Assembly (NCBI GenBank): GCA_945903925.1
Contig: CAMDPJ010000108.1
Coordinates: forward strand, 1-7,873
Origin: Chryseobacterium gleum
Lineage (GTDB): Bacteria > Bacteroidota > Bacteroidia > Flavobacteriales_C > GCA-002722245
DNA length: 7,873 bases
Reading direction: 5' to 3'
Shown: positions 1 to 7,000 of the stretch, in pieces
Layout of the letters: the number at the start of each line of letters is the position of its first letter
How positions within the stretch are numbered: the stretch's first letter is position 1
The notes under the pieces: model-generated
Told to the model about the DNA's origin: nothing
Database searches by the model: none
The model's input: only the letters and a program-made list of their open reading frames with translations
Made by a program: the position numbers and the translations under genes

Positions 1-290
1 CATACTATTCTAAATATGCCCGAATAACCAGCGGGTATACCGATAAATGCGAAATAAAAGCGCTCGATTTTTTAACGGAAGGACTGTACTTTTACCTAGT
101 AAAAAATCCCGAAGGTTTTTTCGAAGTCATTAACAATTACAGCAACGAACAAATTACTAGTATTTTAAAAAATTTAGTACGCAAACAGTCTAAAGAACAG
201 CAAGAACTCATTTTTGGAAAACTACCATCATACAACAGCAGAATACATTCGCTTTACACCAAACTAAAGAGCGAAAACACAACAAAATAA
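1..290 (+). CDS. 3' end of an unrecognised protein (5' truncated by window)
   Basis: An open frame enters from the left edge (first complete codon at position 3) and runs about 95 codons to a TAA at 288-290. The visible C-terminus has no signal peptide or membrane segment. It reads as a mixed, probably helical, soluble region: LDFLTEGLYFYLVKNPEGFF, then a lysine/glutamine-rich helix with LVRKQSKEQQELIF, ending in SENTTK. I do not recognise the family and assign no function. The stop overlaps the start of the next gene (TAATG), so the two are probably co-transcribed and may be translationally coupled. The codon pattern and continuous frame make it real coding sequence rather than chance. Confidence 0.7.
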   Translation, partial: YYSKYARITSGYTDKCEIKALDFLTEGLYFYLVKNPEGFFEVINNYSNEQITSILKNLVRKQSKEQQELIFGKLPSYNSRIHSLYTKLKSENTTK

Positions 291-715
291 TGAGAAAAAA
301 ACTAATTCTTTTCATTTACATCATTTCCATTTTTTCTTGTCGGAAAGAAATAATTTCTGTTGTTCAACTTCGTGGAGAATGGAACATAGTAGAACTTACT
401 GTTAAAAAATATTTTTTTGGAAAAACATCAGAATATACTTTAAGCAATGCAGGTACTTTTCACTTCGATAAAAAAGAAAAAGGAAATTTAACGCAAGCGC
501 AAGACAGCTCGATTATTACTGAGGGTTTTACGTGGCGATTGGAAAATAAAACAATTACGATAAACTACCAAGATAGCGAAGTGATTGAAACATGGACTAT
601 CATTCACAAATCGAACGATTACCAAGAATGGGAAATTACGCAAAATTTCACCCACGAATCGGGTGGTGTTTCGAGCAAAGAAATACGCTACCGAAAAATT
701 ATTCTGGAAAAGTAA
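290..715 (+). CDS. Small lipocalin-like lipoprotein
   Basis: A 141-residue protein with a short basic, hydrophobic N-terminus (MRKKLILFIYIISIFSC) ending in a lipobox-like I-F-S-C. Cys17 would be the lipidated residue, so the mature protein is probably anchored in the envelope. The mature part starts with L27-R28-G29-E30-W31, followed by beta strands alternating with charged turns (GTFHFDKKEKG, FTWRLENKTITINY, WTIIHKSNDYQEWEIT). That pattern of LxGxWxI and a run of short strands resembles the lipocalin-like families of small Bacteroidota lipoproteins, where ligands are mostly unknown. The family call rests on pattern memory; the lipoprotein call is firmer. The ATG overlaps the preceding stop by one base, which supports this start. 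No intrinsic terminator with a T tract follows it. Confidence 0.75.
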   Translation: MRKKLILFIYIISIFSCRKEIISVVQLRGEWNIVELTVKKYFFGKTSEYTLSNAGTFHFDKKEKGNLTQAQDSSIITEGFTWRLENKTITINYQDSEVIETWTIIHKSNDYQEWEITQNFTHESGGVSSKEIRYRKIILEK

Positions 716-816
716 GGGTGTTAAAAACTTTTTAAAACACGCCCCCTTCTACAACACTTGTATTTAAAGAGATTAATAAAATAAATGAAGCTCAATACCA
801 TCTTATTTTCAAATCG

Positions 817-849
817 TTTCGGGCATATGCACCTAAATTGTTATTTTCG
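817..849 (+). promoter_or_regulatory. Weak Bacteroidota-type promoter candidate before the E1 gene
   Basis: TATTTTCG at 842-849 matches five of the six fixed positions of the Bacteroidota -7 box TAnnTTTG. TTTC at 817-820 lies 21 nt upstream, in place of the usual TTTG -33 box. Initiation would be near 855, giving a leader of about 50 nt before the ATG at 908. The surrounding 192-nt spacer (716-907) holds no convincing gene and is the only place where the downstream three-gene operon could have its own promoter. Both boxes have a mismatch, so this is tentative. Confidence 0.35.
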
Positions 850-907
850 CCTAATAATGCAGGGGCAGAAGCGAGGCGAGTGCTGACTTTTAAATGTTTT
901 CACAAGA

Positions 908-3331
908 ATGAATTATTCTGAAAAAGGAAAAAATACTGCGAATGAATTGTCATTTGCCGAGTTTAAAGAAGCCGTTTTGGCCGATTATAAATTAGCTTGC
1001 GAAAGCAGAGAAGCCAGCCTTTTGGGAAGAAAAGAAGTTCTTACCGGAAAAGCTAAGTTTGGTATTTTTGGCGATGGTAAAGAGATAGCTCAAATTGCTT
1101 TAGCCAAACAATTTCGTGATGGCGATTACCGCAGCGGATATTACCGCGATCAAACCATCATGCTGGCGATTAAAGAATTAACGTATCAGCAAATTTTCGC
1201 GCAATTGTATTCTCACACCAGTATAGAGGCTGAGCCACATTCGGCTGGCCGACAAATGAACAGTCACTTTACAACACGCTTCATCAACGAAGATGGCACT
1301 TGGAAAGACATGACGAAGTTGAAGATTACCACTACCGACCTTTCTCCTACTGCAGCGCAAATACCAAGAACAGTAGGCTTAGGTTTGGCTTCAAAATTAT
1401 TTAGAAACAACAAAGAATTACATCAATACAGCACCCTATCTAACAATGGCAACGAAGTAACATTTTGTACCATTGGTGACGGTAGTACCTCTGAAGGAAT
1501 CTTCTTAGAGGCAATTAATGCCATGGGCGTTTTGCAGGTACCCGTAGTTTTATCGGTATGGGATGATGGGTACGCCATCTCTGTTCCTGTTGACATACAA
1601 ACCACCAAAGGGAGCATATCCAAAGCTTTATCTGGTTTTCAAAGAGACGCAGAAAATAAAGGGTGGGAAATCATGACCGTTAATGGTTGGGATTATGCTG
1701 CACTTTGCCTCACTTATAAAAAAGCTGCTGAGCTAGCACGAGAAAAACATGTGCCAGTTTTGGTTCACGTTTTAGAATTAACTCAGCCGCAAGGCCACTC
1801 TACTTCGGGCTCTCATGAGAGATACAAATCGGAGGAAAGATTGGCTTGGGAAAAAGAATACGATTGCAACAAGCAATTTAAAGAATGGATTATCAAGCAA
1901 GCTTTTGCTGCAGAAGATGAACTTAAAGCTATTGAAGATCAAGCTGTAATCACCGTTAAAGAAGGAAAAGATGCTGCATGGAAGGCATACTTCACACCTA
2001 TCAAAAATAAAGTAAGAGATTTATGCAAACTCTTCGATCAGTTGGCTGCAAAAAGCAACAGCAAAGAAAATATTTTAACAGTTAAGAAAAGCTTGCTTAA
2101 CGGTATCGACACCAACTGGAAAGATTTGGTGATTGCTGCTAAAAAAATATTGAGACTGGTTCGCAACGAAGAAAGCGATGAAAAGAACACTTTATCTGAT
2201 TGGTTAACACAAGAAAACATTGTAAACTTCGATAGATACAATTCTTTGCTATACAGTCACGATGCCTACTCGGCCATTAGTGTTAAAGAGGTCAAACCTG
2301 TATACAATGAAGATTCTCCTGTGGTAGACGGAAGGATTATTCTTCGCGACAACTTCGATGCCCTGCTTGCCAAAGAACCTAAGTTGGTGATTTTTGGAGA
2401 AGATGCTGGTAAAATTGGTGGCGTAAATCAAGGGCTAGAAGGAATGCAAAAAAAATACGGTGAAATGCGCGTGAGCGACACTGGTATTCGCGAAGCTACC
2501 ATTCTAGGTAAAGGTGTTGGCATGGCTTTGCGCGGATTAAGACCTATCGCCGAAATTCAATATGTAGATTATTTAATCTATGGTTTAATGACCATTAGTG
2601 ATGACTTGGCTTCGTTGCATTATAGAACAAAAGGCGGACAAAAAGCGCCGCTCATCATTCGTACACGCGGACACCGTTTTGAAGGTATTTGGCATTCGGG
2701 TTCTCCGCTGGGAATGATCATCAATTCTCTGCGTGGAATTTATATTTGCGTTCCTAGAAATATGACGCAAGCTGCTGGAATGTACAATACTTTGTTGAGC
2801 GCTTTCGACCCAGGTATAGTGATTGAACCTCTTTTGGCTTACCGCAGAAAAGAAACATTACCTGCCAACTTAGGCGAGTTTAAAGTGCCGCTTGGCGTGC
2901 CCGAAGTGGTGGTGGAAGGTACAGATGTTACTTTGGTTACTTATGGTTCATGTGTAAGTATCGCGATTGAAGCTGCCGAACAATTGAAAGAATACGATAT
3001 TCATTTGGAGATTATAGATGTGCAAACTTTACTTCCTTTCGATAAGAACAAGAAAATAGTAGAGTCAATTAAAAAAACAAACCGACTCATTGTAATGGAT
3101 GAAGACGTGCAAGGTGGAGCAAGTGGTTATATGTTGCAGCAAATCGTTGTAGAACAAGAAGCTTACTTCCATTTAGATTCTGAACCAAAAACAATATCGG
3201 CTCAAGATCACCGTCCGGCCTACGGTTCAGATGGAAACTACTTCTCTAAACCTAACGTGGAAACCGTTTTCGATAAAGTGTACAAAATGATGCGCGAAAG
3301 CAATCCCAATAAATTCCCTAGCATTTACTAA
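908..3331 (+). CDS. Fused 2-oxo-acid dehydrogenase E1 (alpha + beta), thiamine diphosphate dependent
   Basis: An 807-residue single-chain E1 that should catalyse thiamine-diphosphate-dependent decarboxylation of a 2-oxo acid and reductive acylation of an E2 lipoyl domain in the cytoplasm. Residues about 20-330 are the E1-alpha part: RSGYYRDQT (75-83), the cofactor motif start GDG (190-192) with WDDGYAIS (218-225), and the histidine loop GHSTS around His297. A variable linker (about 340-470) follows. The E1-beta part begins near VDGR (473-476) and contains DTGIREATILG with the expected catalytic Glu529, then a transketolase C-terminal domain (about 660-790). The DD at 219-220 stands where alpha subunits usually have NN; from memory this is normal in long fused E1 proteins of Bacteroidota. 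Substrate (pyruvate, branched-chain or other) cannot be read from sequence, and no E2 or E3 gene is nearby. An in-frame stop at 884-886 rules out an upstream start. It is the first gene of an operon with murQ. Confidence 0.9.
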   Translation: MNYSEKGKNTANELSFAEFKEAVLADYKLACESREASLLGRKEVLTGKAKFGIFGDGKEIAQIALAKQFRDGDYRSGYYRDQTIMLAIKELTYQQIFAQLYSHTSIEAEPHSAGRQMNSHFTTRFINEDGTWKDMTKLKITTTDLSPTAAQIPRTVGLGLASKLFRNNKELHQYSTLSNNGNEVTFCTIGDGSTSEGIFLEAINAMGVLQVPVVLSVWDDGYAISVPVDIQTTKGSISKALSGFQRDAENKGWEIMTVNGWDYAALCLTYKKAAELAREKHVPVLVHVLELTQPQGHSTSGSHERYKSEERLAWEKEYDCNKQFKEWIIKQAFAAEDELKAIEDQAVITVKEGKDAAWKAYFTPIKNKVRDLCKLFDQLAAKSNSKENILTVKKSLLNGIDTNWKDLVIAAKKILRLVRNEESDEKNTLSDWLTQENIVNFDRYNSLLYSHDAYSAISVKEVKPVYNEDSPVVDGRIILRDNFDALLAKEPKLVIFGEDAGKIGGVNQGLEGMQKKYGEMRVSDTGIREATILGKGVGMALRGLRPIAEIQYVDYLIYGLMTISDDLASLHYRTKGGQKAPLIIRTRGHRFEGIWHSGSPLGMIINSLRGIYICVPRNMTQAAGMYNTLLSAFDPGIVIEPLLAYRRKETLPANLGEFKVPLGVPEVVVEGTDVTLVTYGSCVSIAIEAAEQLKEYDIHLEIIDVQTLLPFDKNKKIVESIKKTNRLIVMDEDVQGGASGYMLQQIVVEQEAYFHLDSEPKTISAQDHRPAYGSDGNYFSKPNVETVFDKVYKMMRESNPNKFPSIY

Positions 3332-3333
3332 TT

Positions 3334-4146
3334 ATGGAATTCAAAAAATCTACCGAAGCCGAATCGAAATACAAACATCTTGAACAGATGAGTGTAAATG
3401 AATTGTTGGTGAACATCAACAACGAAGACAAAACTGTAGCCGATGCTGTGGAAAAAATAATTCCAAACATTGAGGCTTTGGTAGATGCCATCGTACCTAA
3501 AATGGCTGAAGGCGGTCGATTGTTTTACTTAGGTGCTGGTACAAGCGGACGATTGGGTGTTGTAGATGCCTCTGAGTGTCCGCCCACCTTTGGTGTTGAA
3601 CATGGTGTTGTTGTAGGCATCATTGCTGGTGGAGATAGCGCCATTAGAAAAGCAGTTGAATTTGCAGAAGACAGCCACATGCAAGGTTGGATAGATTTAC
3701 AAGACAGAAATATCACTGAAAAAGACGTTGTGATTGGTATTGCAGCATCGGGCTCTACGCCATACGTTATCGGCGCATTGTTAAAATGCAACGAAAAAAA
3801 CATCACCACAGGCTGCATTGCATGTAACAGTGGAAGTCCGCTTTCTAAAGTTGCTAAGTTTCCTATTGAAGCTGTAGTCGGACCAGAATTCGTTACAGGA
3901 AGCACCCGCATGAAAGCTGGTACTGCTCAGAAATTAATTTTGAATATGATTTCTACTGCGGTGATGATTAAGCTGGGTAAAGTGCGTGGCAACAAAATGG
4001 TTGACATGAAATTATCGAACAACAAATTGGTGGATAGAGGCGCGAGAATGGTAATGGATGAGTTAAAAATTGAAATGAACGAAGCCTTAGATTTATTAAA
4101 AACTCATGGCAGCGTTCGTGCAGCTGTGGACAATTATAAGAAATAG
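3334..4146 (+). CDS. murQ: N-acetylmuramic acid 6-phosphate etherase MurQ
   Basis: This cytoplasmic enzyme of peptidoglycan recycling cleaves the D-lactyl ether of MurNAc-6-phosphate to give GlcNAc-6-phosphate and D-lactate. The 270-residue protein has the SIS-type sugar-phosphate fold signatures in order: GGRLFYLGAGTSGRLGVVDA, then SECPPTFG with Glu81, VEFAEDS with Glu112, GIAASGSTPYVIGALL, and the family signature VGPEFVTGSTRMKAGTAQK followed by KLGKVRGNKMVD. Glu81 and Glu112 have the same 31-residue spacing as the two acid/base glutamates I recall in the E. coli enzyme (83 and 114). It is about 28 residues shorter than E. coli MurQ. The missing part seems to be internal helices before the final LLKTHGSVRAAVDN, not the C-terminus itself. 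The start lies 2 nt after the E1 stop, and its own stop abuts the next ATG. Confidence 0.95.
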   Translation: MEFKKSTEAESKYKHLEQMSVNELLVNINNEDKTVADAVEKIIPNIEALVDAIVPKMAEGGRLFYLGAGTSGRLGVVDASECPPTFGVEHGVVVGIIAGGDSAIRKAVEFAEDSHMQGWIDLQDRNITEKDVVIGIAASGSTPYVIGALLKCNEKNITTGCIACNSGSPLSKVAKFPIEAVVGPEFVTGSTRMKAGTAQKLILNMISTAVMIKLGKVRGNKMVDMKLSNNKLVDRGARMVMDELKIEMNEALDLLKTHGSVRAAVDNYKK

Positions 4147-4968
4147 ATGAAACGCAAAATTTTAAGATTCCTAAAGCGCATTTGGCTACTTCATTTTTTA
4201 CGAAGAATTTATTTCGCTTCTAAATACCCTGCTCGTCAGTTTAAAGCAGTTATCAAATGGGGATTTGCGTCTAAAGAAGACACCAACTATACATACGAAT
4301 TAGCGCCCGACAATATTTTATACTTGGCTCACCTCATCGCCATTGTTACCAAAAAAAATCACAAAGAAGTGCTTACTTATATTCACGAAGTACAAAACGA
4401 CCAAGAATTAATTCAGCACATTCAAAGAGAAACAGAGAAATCTGATTTGAAAAAATTTGCCGATAAAGAAGTGCGTTTCGCCAAACGATTGGGCTGGTAT
4501 GCTTTTATTAGAATTATTAAACCAACAATTGTAGTAGAAACAGGAATTGACAAAGGATTAGGTTCTGTGTTGCTTTGTTCTGCGCTATTAAAAAATAAAG
4601 CAGAAGGATTTTCTGGTAAATATTACGGTACCGACATCAATCCTCAAGCAGGTTATTTGTTGAGTGGTAAATACAAAGAAGTGGGTGAAATATTATTGGG
4701 TGATTCTATTGAGAGTTTGAAAAAACTAAAAGAGCCTATTGAATTGTTCATCAACGATAGCGACCATTCTACCGATTACGAATTTCAAGAATATAAAACT
4801 ATACAGCCTTTACTAAACGACAAATCTATCATCTTAGGAGACAACTCGCACGCTTCAGATAAGTTAGCGCTGTTCTCACAAGAGACAGGTCGCAGCTTTC
4901 TTTTCTTTAAAGAAAAACCAATTAATCATTGGTATGAAGGAAGTGGAATTGGAGTGTCGTTTAAATAA
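4147..4968 (+). CDS. Class I SAM-dependent methyltransferase-like protein
   Basis: A 273-residue protein with a very basic N-terminus (MKRKILRFLKRIWLLHFLRR) that could lie on a membrane, but no clear transmembrane span. The C-terminal half looks like a Rossmann-type methyltransferase. VVETGIDKGLGS (about 129-140) fits motif I of SAM binding, YGTDINP with Asp163 fits motif II, FINDSDHSTDYE (about 201-212) resembles the D-x-D-H-S strand of the Methyltransf_24/CmcI-like group, and IILGDNSHASD (about 228-238) fits the next strand. The acceptor substrate is unknown. In similar families it can be a sugar, lipid head group or small molecule, and the neighbouring murQ gives only a faint hint of envelope metabolism. 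The ATG follows the murQ TAG with no gap, which supports this start and suggests translational coupling. A methyltransferase-like fold without methyltransferase activity is possible. Confidence 0.75.
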   Translation: MKRKILRFLKRIWLLHFLRRIYFASKYPARQFKAVIKWGFASKEDTNYTYELAPDNILYLAHLIAIVTKKNHKEVLTYIHEVQNDQELIQHIQRETEKSDLKKFADKEVRFAKRLGWYAFIRIIKPTIVVETGIDKGLGSVLLCSALLKNKAEGFSGKYYGTDINPQAGYLLSGKYKEVGEILLGDSIESLKKLKEPIELFINDSDHSTDYEFQEYKTIQPLLNDKSIILGDNSHASDKLALFSQETGRSFLFFKEKPINHWYEGSGIGVSFK

Positions 4969-5008
4969 ATTCCCTTCAACTTTCTCTCCTTTTCTGCTTC
5001 TCCTTTCA

Positions 5009-5114
5009 CACCCAGTTCGTCATTGCGAGGTACCCCGAAGCAAACTCATCGTATTTTAATTAGTAATTTCTAAATAAGGTTGCTTCGGAGTACCTCGCAA
5101 TGACGCACTGGGTG
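5009..5114. repeat. Long extragenic inverted repeat (CGTCATTGCGAGG type)
   Basis: Two 35-bp arms (5009-5043 and 5080-5114) are inverted copies with 33 of 35 positions matching, around a 36-nt AT-rich centre. The arms contain GTCATTGCGAGGTAC and CCGAAGCAA, which resemble a dispersed GTCATTGCGAGGnnnnGAAGCAA repeat I recall from many bacterial genomes. It fills the spacer between the convergent methyltransferase and AraC-type genes, so transcripts from either side could form a strong hairpin. Neither side has a U-rich tail, so intrinsic termination is not shown. It could be a non-autonomous mobile relic or an REP-like element. Confidence 0.85.
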
Positions 5115-5134
5115 AATGACAATTCGGGTAAAAA

Positions 5135-5734
5135 TCACAACACCGACGACAACGATTTTCTGTCTTTAATTCCCTTCGATTTATAATCGCTCACGGTATA
5201 GCCTGTAATTTGTTTGAATTGATTACTCAAATATTGAACGCTGCTATAACCCATCATAAAAGCTATTTCGCTTAACGAATACTCTTCGTAGGTAATCAAC
5301 TCCTTTATTTTTTCGATCTTAATTAAGATGATATATTTCTCTAAAGTAGAACCCGTTTTATCGGAGAATATTTTACTGAGATAAGGATAAGGCTGTCCCA
5401 AACGCTCACTTAAATAATCAGAATTGCGCATTAAAGAATTGGTATTACTACCATAAAAAATATGCTCAATAACAATGGTTTTTATTTGCTCCACCAACTT
5501 CACCGCTGTGTCTTGCAAGAGTTCAAATCCGTTTCTTTTTAAGATGGTATCAATCACATCGAGATTTAAAACCTGCGCATCGTAATTGATTTCTGCTTCA
5601 CCTAACTTCACATCCAAAACCTCAATAAATCCGGTTCTTTGCAATTCTTCGCGCACCACTTTAACACAGCTATTGCTCACCATATTTTTGATATGGAGAA
5701 TTGCGTGGGTATTTATAAAACTGTGGTGTTGCAT
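5135..5734 (-). CDS. AraC-family regulator with degenerate N-terminal HMA-like domain
   Basis: A 199-residue DNA-binding protein. The C-terminal part (about 100-185) carries two helix-turn-helix units of the AraC/XylS type: SDYLSERLGQPYPYLSKIFS and LSEIAFMMGYSSVQYLSNQF, followed by the usual ITGYTVSDYK end. Residues about 11-73 have the beta-alpha-beta-beta-alpha-beta pattern of heavy-metal-associated (HMA) domains: LHIKNMVSNSCVKVVREELQ, VKLGEAEI, then a helix to KRNGFELL. In metal-binding HMA domains the loop reads MxCxxC. Here it is M18-V-S-N-S-C23, so the first cysteine is serine. Related regulators I recall from Bacteroidota have CxxC at this place. The signal sensed is unknown; metal, thiol redox or none at all are possible. 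It lies 27 nt downstream of the barrel gene and may be read from that operon or from its own promoter. Confidence 0.88.
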   Translation of the reverse strand: MQHHSFINTHAILHIKNMVSNSCVKVVREELQRTGFIEVLDVKLGEAEINYDAQVLNLDVIDTILKRNGFELLQDTAVKLVEQIKTIVIEHIFYGSNTNSLMRNSDYLSERLGQPYPYLSKIFSDKTGSTLEKYIILIKIEKIKELITYEEYSLSEIAFMMGYSSVQYLSNQFKQITGYTVSDYKSKGIKDRKSLSSVL

Positions 5735-5750
5735 AGAAAATCTTACCGCA

Positions 5751-5758
5751 CAAAAATA
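5751..5758 (-). promoter_or_regulatory. Candidate -7 box for the AraC-type gene
   Basis: On the minus strand this reads TATTTTTG, an exact match to the Bacteroidota -7 consensus TAnnTTTG, with initiation expected about 10 nt before the ATG at 5734. No TTTG lies at the usual 19-21 nt spacing; the nearest TTTA copies are 24 and 28 nt away. It sits in the 27-nt gap after the barrel gene, so the regulator may have its own short-leader transcript in addition to read-through. An 8-base match in AT-rich DNA can occur by chance. Confidence 0.4.
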
Positions 5759-5761
5759 CTT

Positions 5762-6985
5762 TTAAAAAAGATACGACGCCATTAAATAAACACCCTGATT
5801 AGAAAACTGTTTTGGCGCAATGAATCCCAACACATCGGAAGCTCCTACTTTGAATTGTAATTGCTTACAATCGACAGAGAAATTAGCGCCTGCATGATAA
5901 GTACCATATCCACCATAACCACCATTGATTTCGGCAGACAAACAGCTATTGAATCTTCTTCCATATGCCACAATTAACTTAGGCACATAAGTTCCCCAGT
6001 TTTTGTAGTTGATATCACCTTCTATATAATTTTTAGCGTTTAAATAATGGCGATAATTGGCATGAATCGTTAAAGGCAATAACATCCATCTTGCTGCTTT
6101 CTCGGTTTTTAAGCCATCGCCAGCTATACTTTGTGCATCGATGTTTTCAAAAGTAGAATCTTGAATAGCGAAAATATTATCGATTTCTATTCCCTCGAAA
6201 CGAAGTGTAGTATCCATTTCATTTTGAATAGTATTGCCATTCCAACGTATATAACCAACATTCTTTACCTCAAATAGAATTCTATAAGCAGTATCCTTTT
6301 TAATCTCGTATTTGAAATTTAATCCGGCACCTAATCCATTGAAAGCGTCTAATCCAAAACGATTGGTATCCGATTGATACATATCTCCTTTAATGGTGAT
6401 GTCGACATATTCGCCAATTTGCTCAGTAAAAAAACTTCCACTATTTACGGTAAGATCATACATATTCTCACCTTTAATCAAACTCATTCCCAAATCCATT
6501 CTGTGCTTTACTTTCAAACTATCTTTCCATTCTTTAGAAAAACCAAATTGCAAAGACTGAGATTGCATATACTTCACCTGCGTGCCCTGTAAATCGGCTG
6601 TTTTACCAGCATAATCTGCATTTCCATAAAACACCAAATTGAATAAATCTCCTGTGAATTGAACGCCTAAATCGATGTTGTAGCCAACGCCTGCATAGAA
6701 AAAAGTTCTCGATGCTATTTTATGAAAGTATAAAGCCGAGGCATTAACATCGGCACCAAAAAGATTGTATGCTCCTATTTTTTTTTGAACAGAGTTTTTT
6801 AAATCTGTATCGATATATTGACCAGTATAAATACTTTTTAAGAAAGTAGAATTCAAGGCGGTGCTGTTTAAGGAGTAATTTCCTGCAAATTCAATTTTTC
6901 TCCGAGGAGGCATTTTATCCAAATCCTGCGCCTCCGCCATCAAACACAAAAAACCTAAACAAATCAACAATATATTCTTCTTCAT
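5762..6985 (-). CDS. Outer-membrane beta-barrel protein, DUF5723-like
   Basis: A 407-residue exported protein. The N-terminus MKKNILLICLGFLCLMAEA-Q is a standard signal peptide with likely cleavage after Ala19 and no lipobox. The rest is rich in alternating aromatic and polar residues that suit membrane strands (ASALYFHKIASRTFFYAGVG, SQSLQFGFSKEW, AGLNFKYEI, GGYGGYGTYHAGANFSV). The chain ends in ...VYLMASYLF, with the terminal aromatic residue expected of outer-membrane barrels. The layout, including an EVKNVGYIRWNG segment, resembles the DUF5723 family of Bacteroidota, which has no established function; this name is from memory. A run of nine A in the coding strand (6778-6786, codons Q67-K68-K69) is a possible slippage site. 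It is preceded by another exported-protein gene across a 59-nt gap containing a hairpin, and followed by the AraC-type regulator. Confidence 0.75.
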   Translation of the reverse strand: MKKNILLICLGFLCLMAEAQDLDKMPPRRKIEFAGNYSLNSTALNSTFLKSIYTGQYIDTDLKNSVQKKIGAYNLFGADVNASALYFHKIASRTFFYAGVGYNIDLGVQFTGDLFNLVFYGNADYAGKTADLQGTQVKYMQSQSLQFGFSKEWKDSLKVKHRMDLGMSLIKGENMYDLTVNSGSFFTEQIGEYVDITIKGDMYQSDTNRFGLDAFNGLGAGLNFKYEIKKDTAYRILFEVKNVGYIRWNGNTIQNEMDTTLRFEGIEIDNIFAIQDSTFENIDAQSIAGDGLKTEKAARWMLLPLTIHANYRHYLNAKNYIEGDINYKNWGTYVPKLIVAYGRRFNSCLSAEINGGYGGYGTYHAGANFSVDCKQLQFKVGASDVLGFIAPKQFSNQGVYLMASYLF

Positions 6986-7000
6986 TTTTTCAATTTATTT

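Noticed and set aside
716..746. Imperfect inverted repeat after the lipoprotein gene (GTGTTAAAAA with TTTTTAAAACAC) as a terminator
   Set aside because: The stem is weak and AT-rich with a bulge, the loop is too small, and no T tract follows.
585..767. A 60-codon plus-strand frame overlapping the end of the lipoprotein gene
   Set aside because: It is out of frame within a real gene, with no protein features of its own.
785..886. Short plus-strand ORF of 33 codons in the spacer before the E1 gene
   Set aside because: It spans the promoter candidate, has no recognisable protein features and looks like a chance frame.
894..911. Five-codon ORF whose TGA overlaps the E1 start, as a possible leader peptide
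   Set aside because: It is too short to separate from chance, and no attenuator structure accompanies it.
3525..3911. A 128-codon open frame on the minus strand
   Set aside because: It lies wholly inside the well-supported murQ gene and reads as its antisense shadow.
5009..5114. Reading the long inverted repeat as an insertion sequence or the start of a CRISPR array
   Set aside because: There is no transposase frame between the arms, only 36 nt, and no direct repeats with spacers.
4969..5134. A classical bidirectional intrinsic terminator
   Set aside because: A strong stem is present, but neither strand has a U-rich tract directly after it, so only a repeat is called.
6374..6592. Plus-strand open frame opposite the barrel gene
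   Set aside because: It is an antisense shadow of a gene with a clear signal peptide and barrel-like end.
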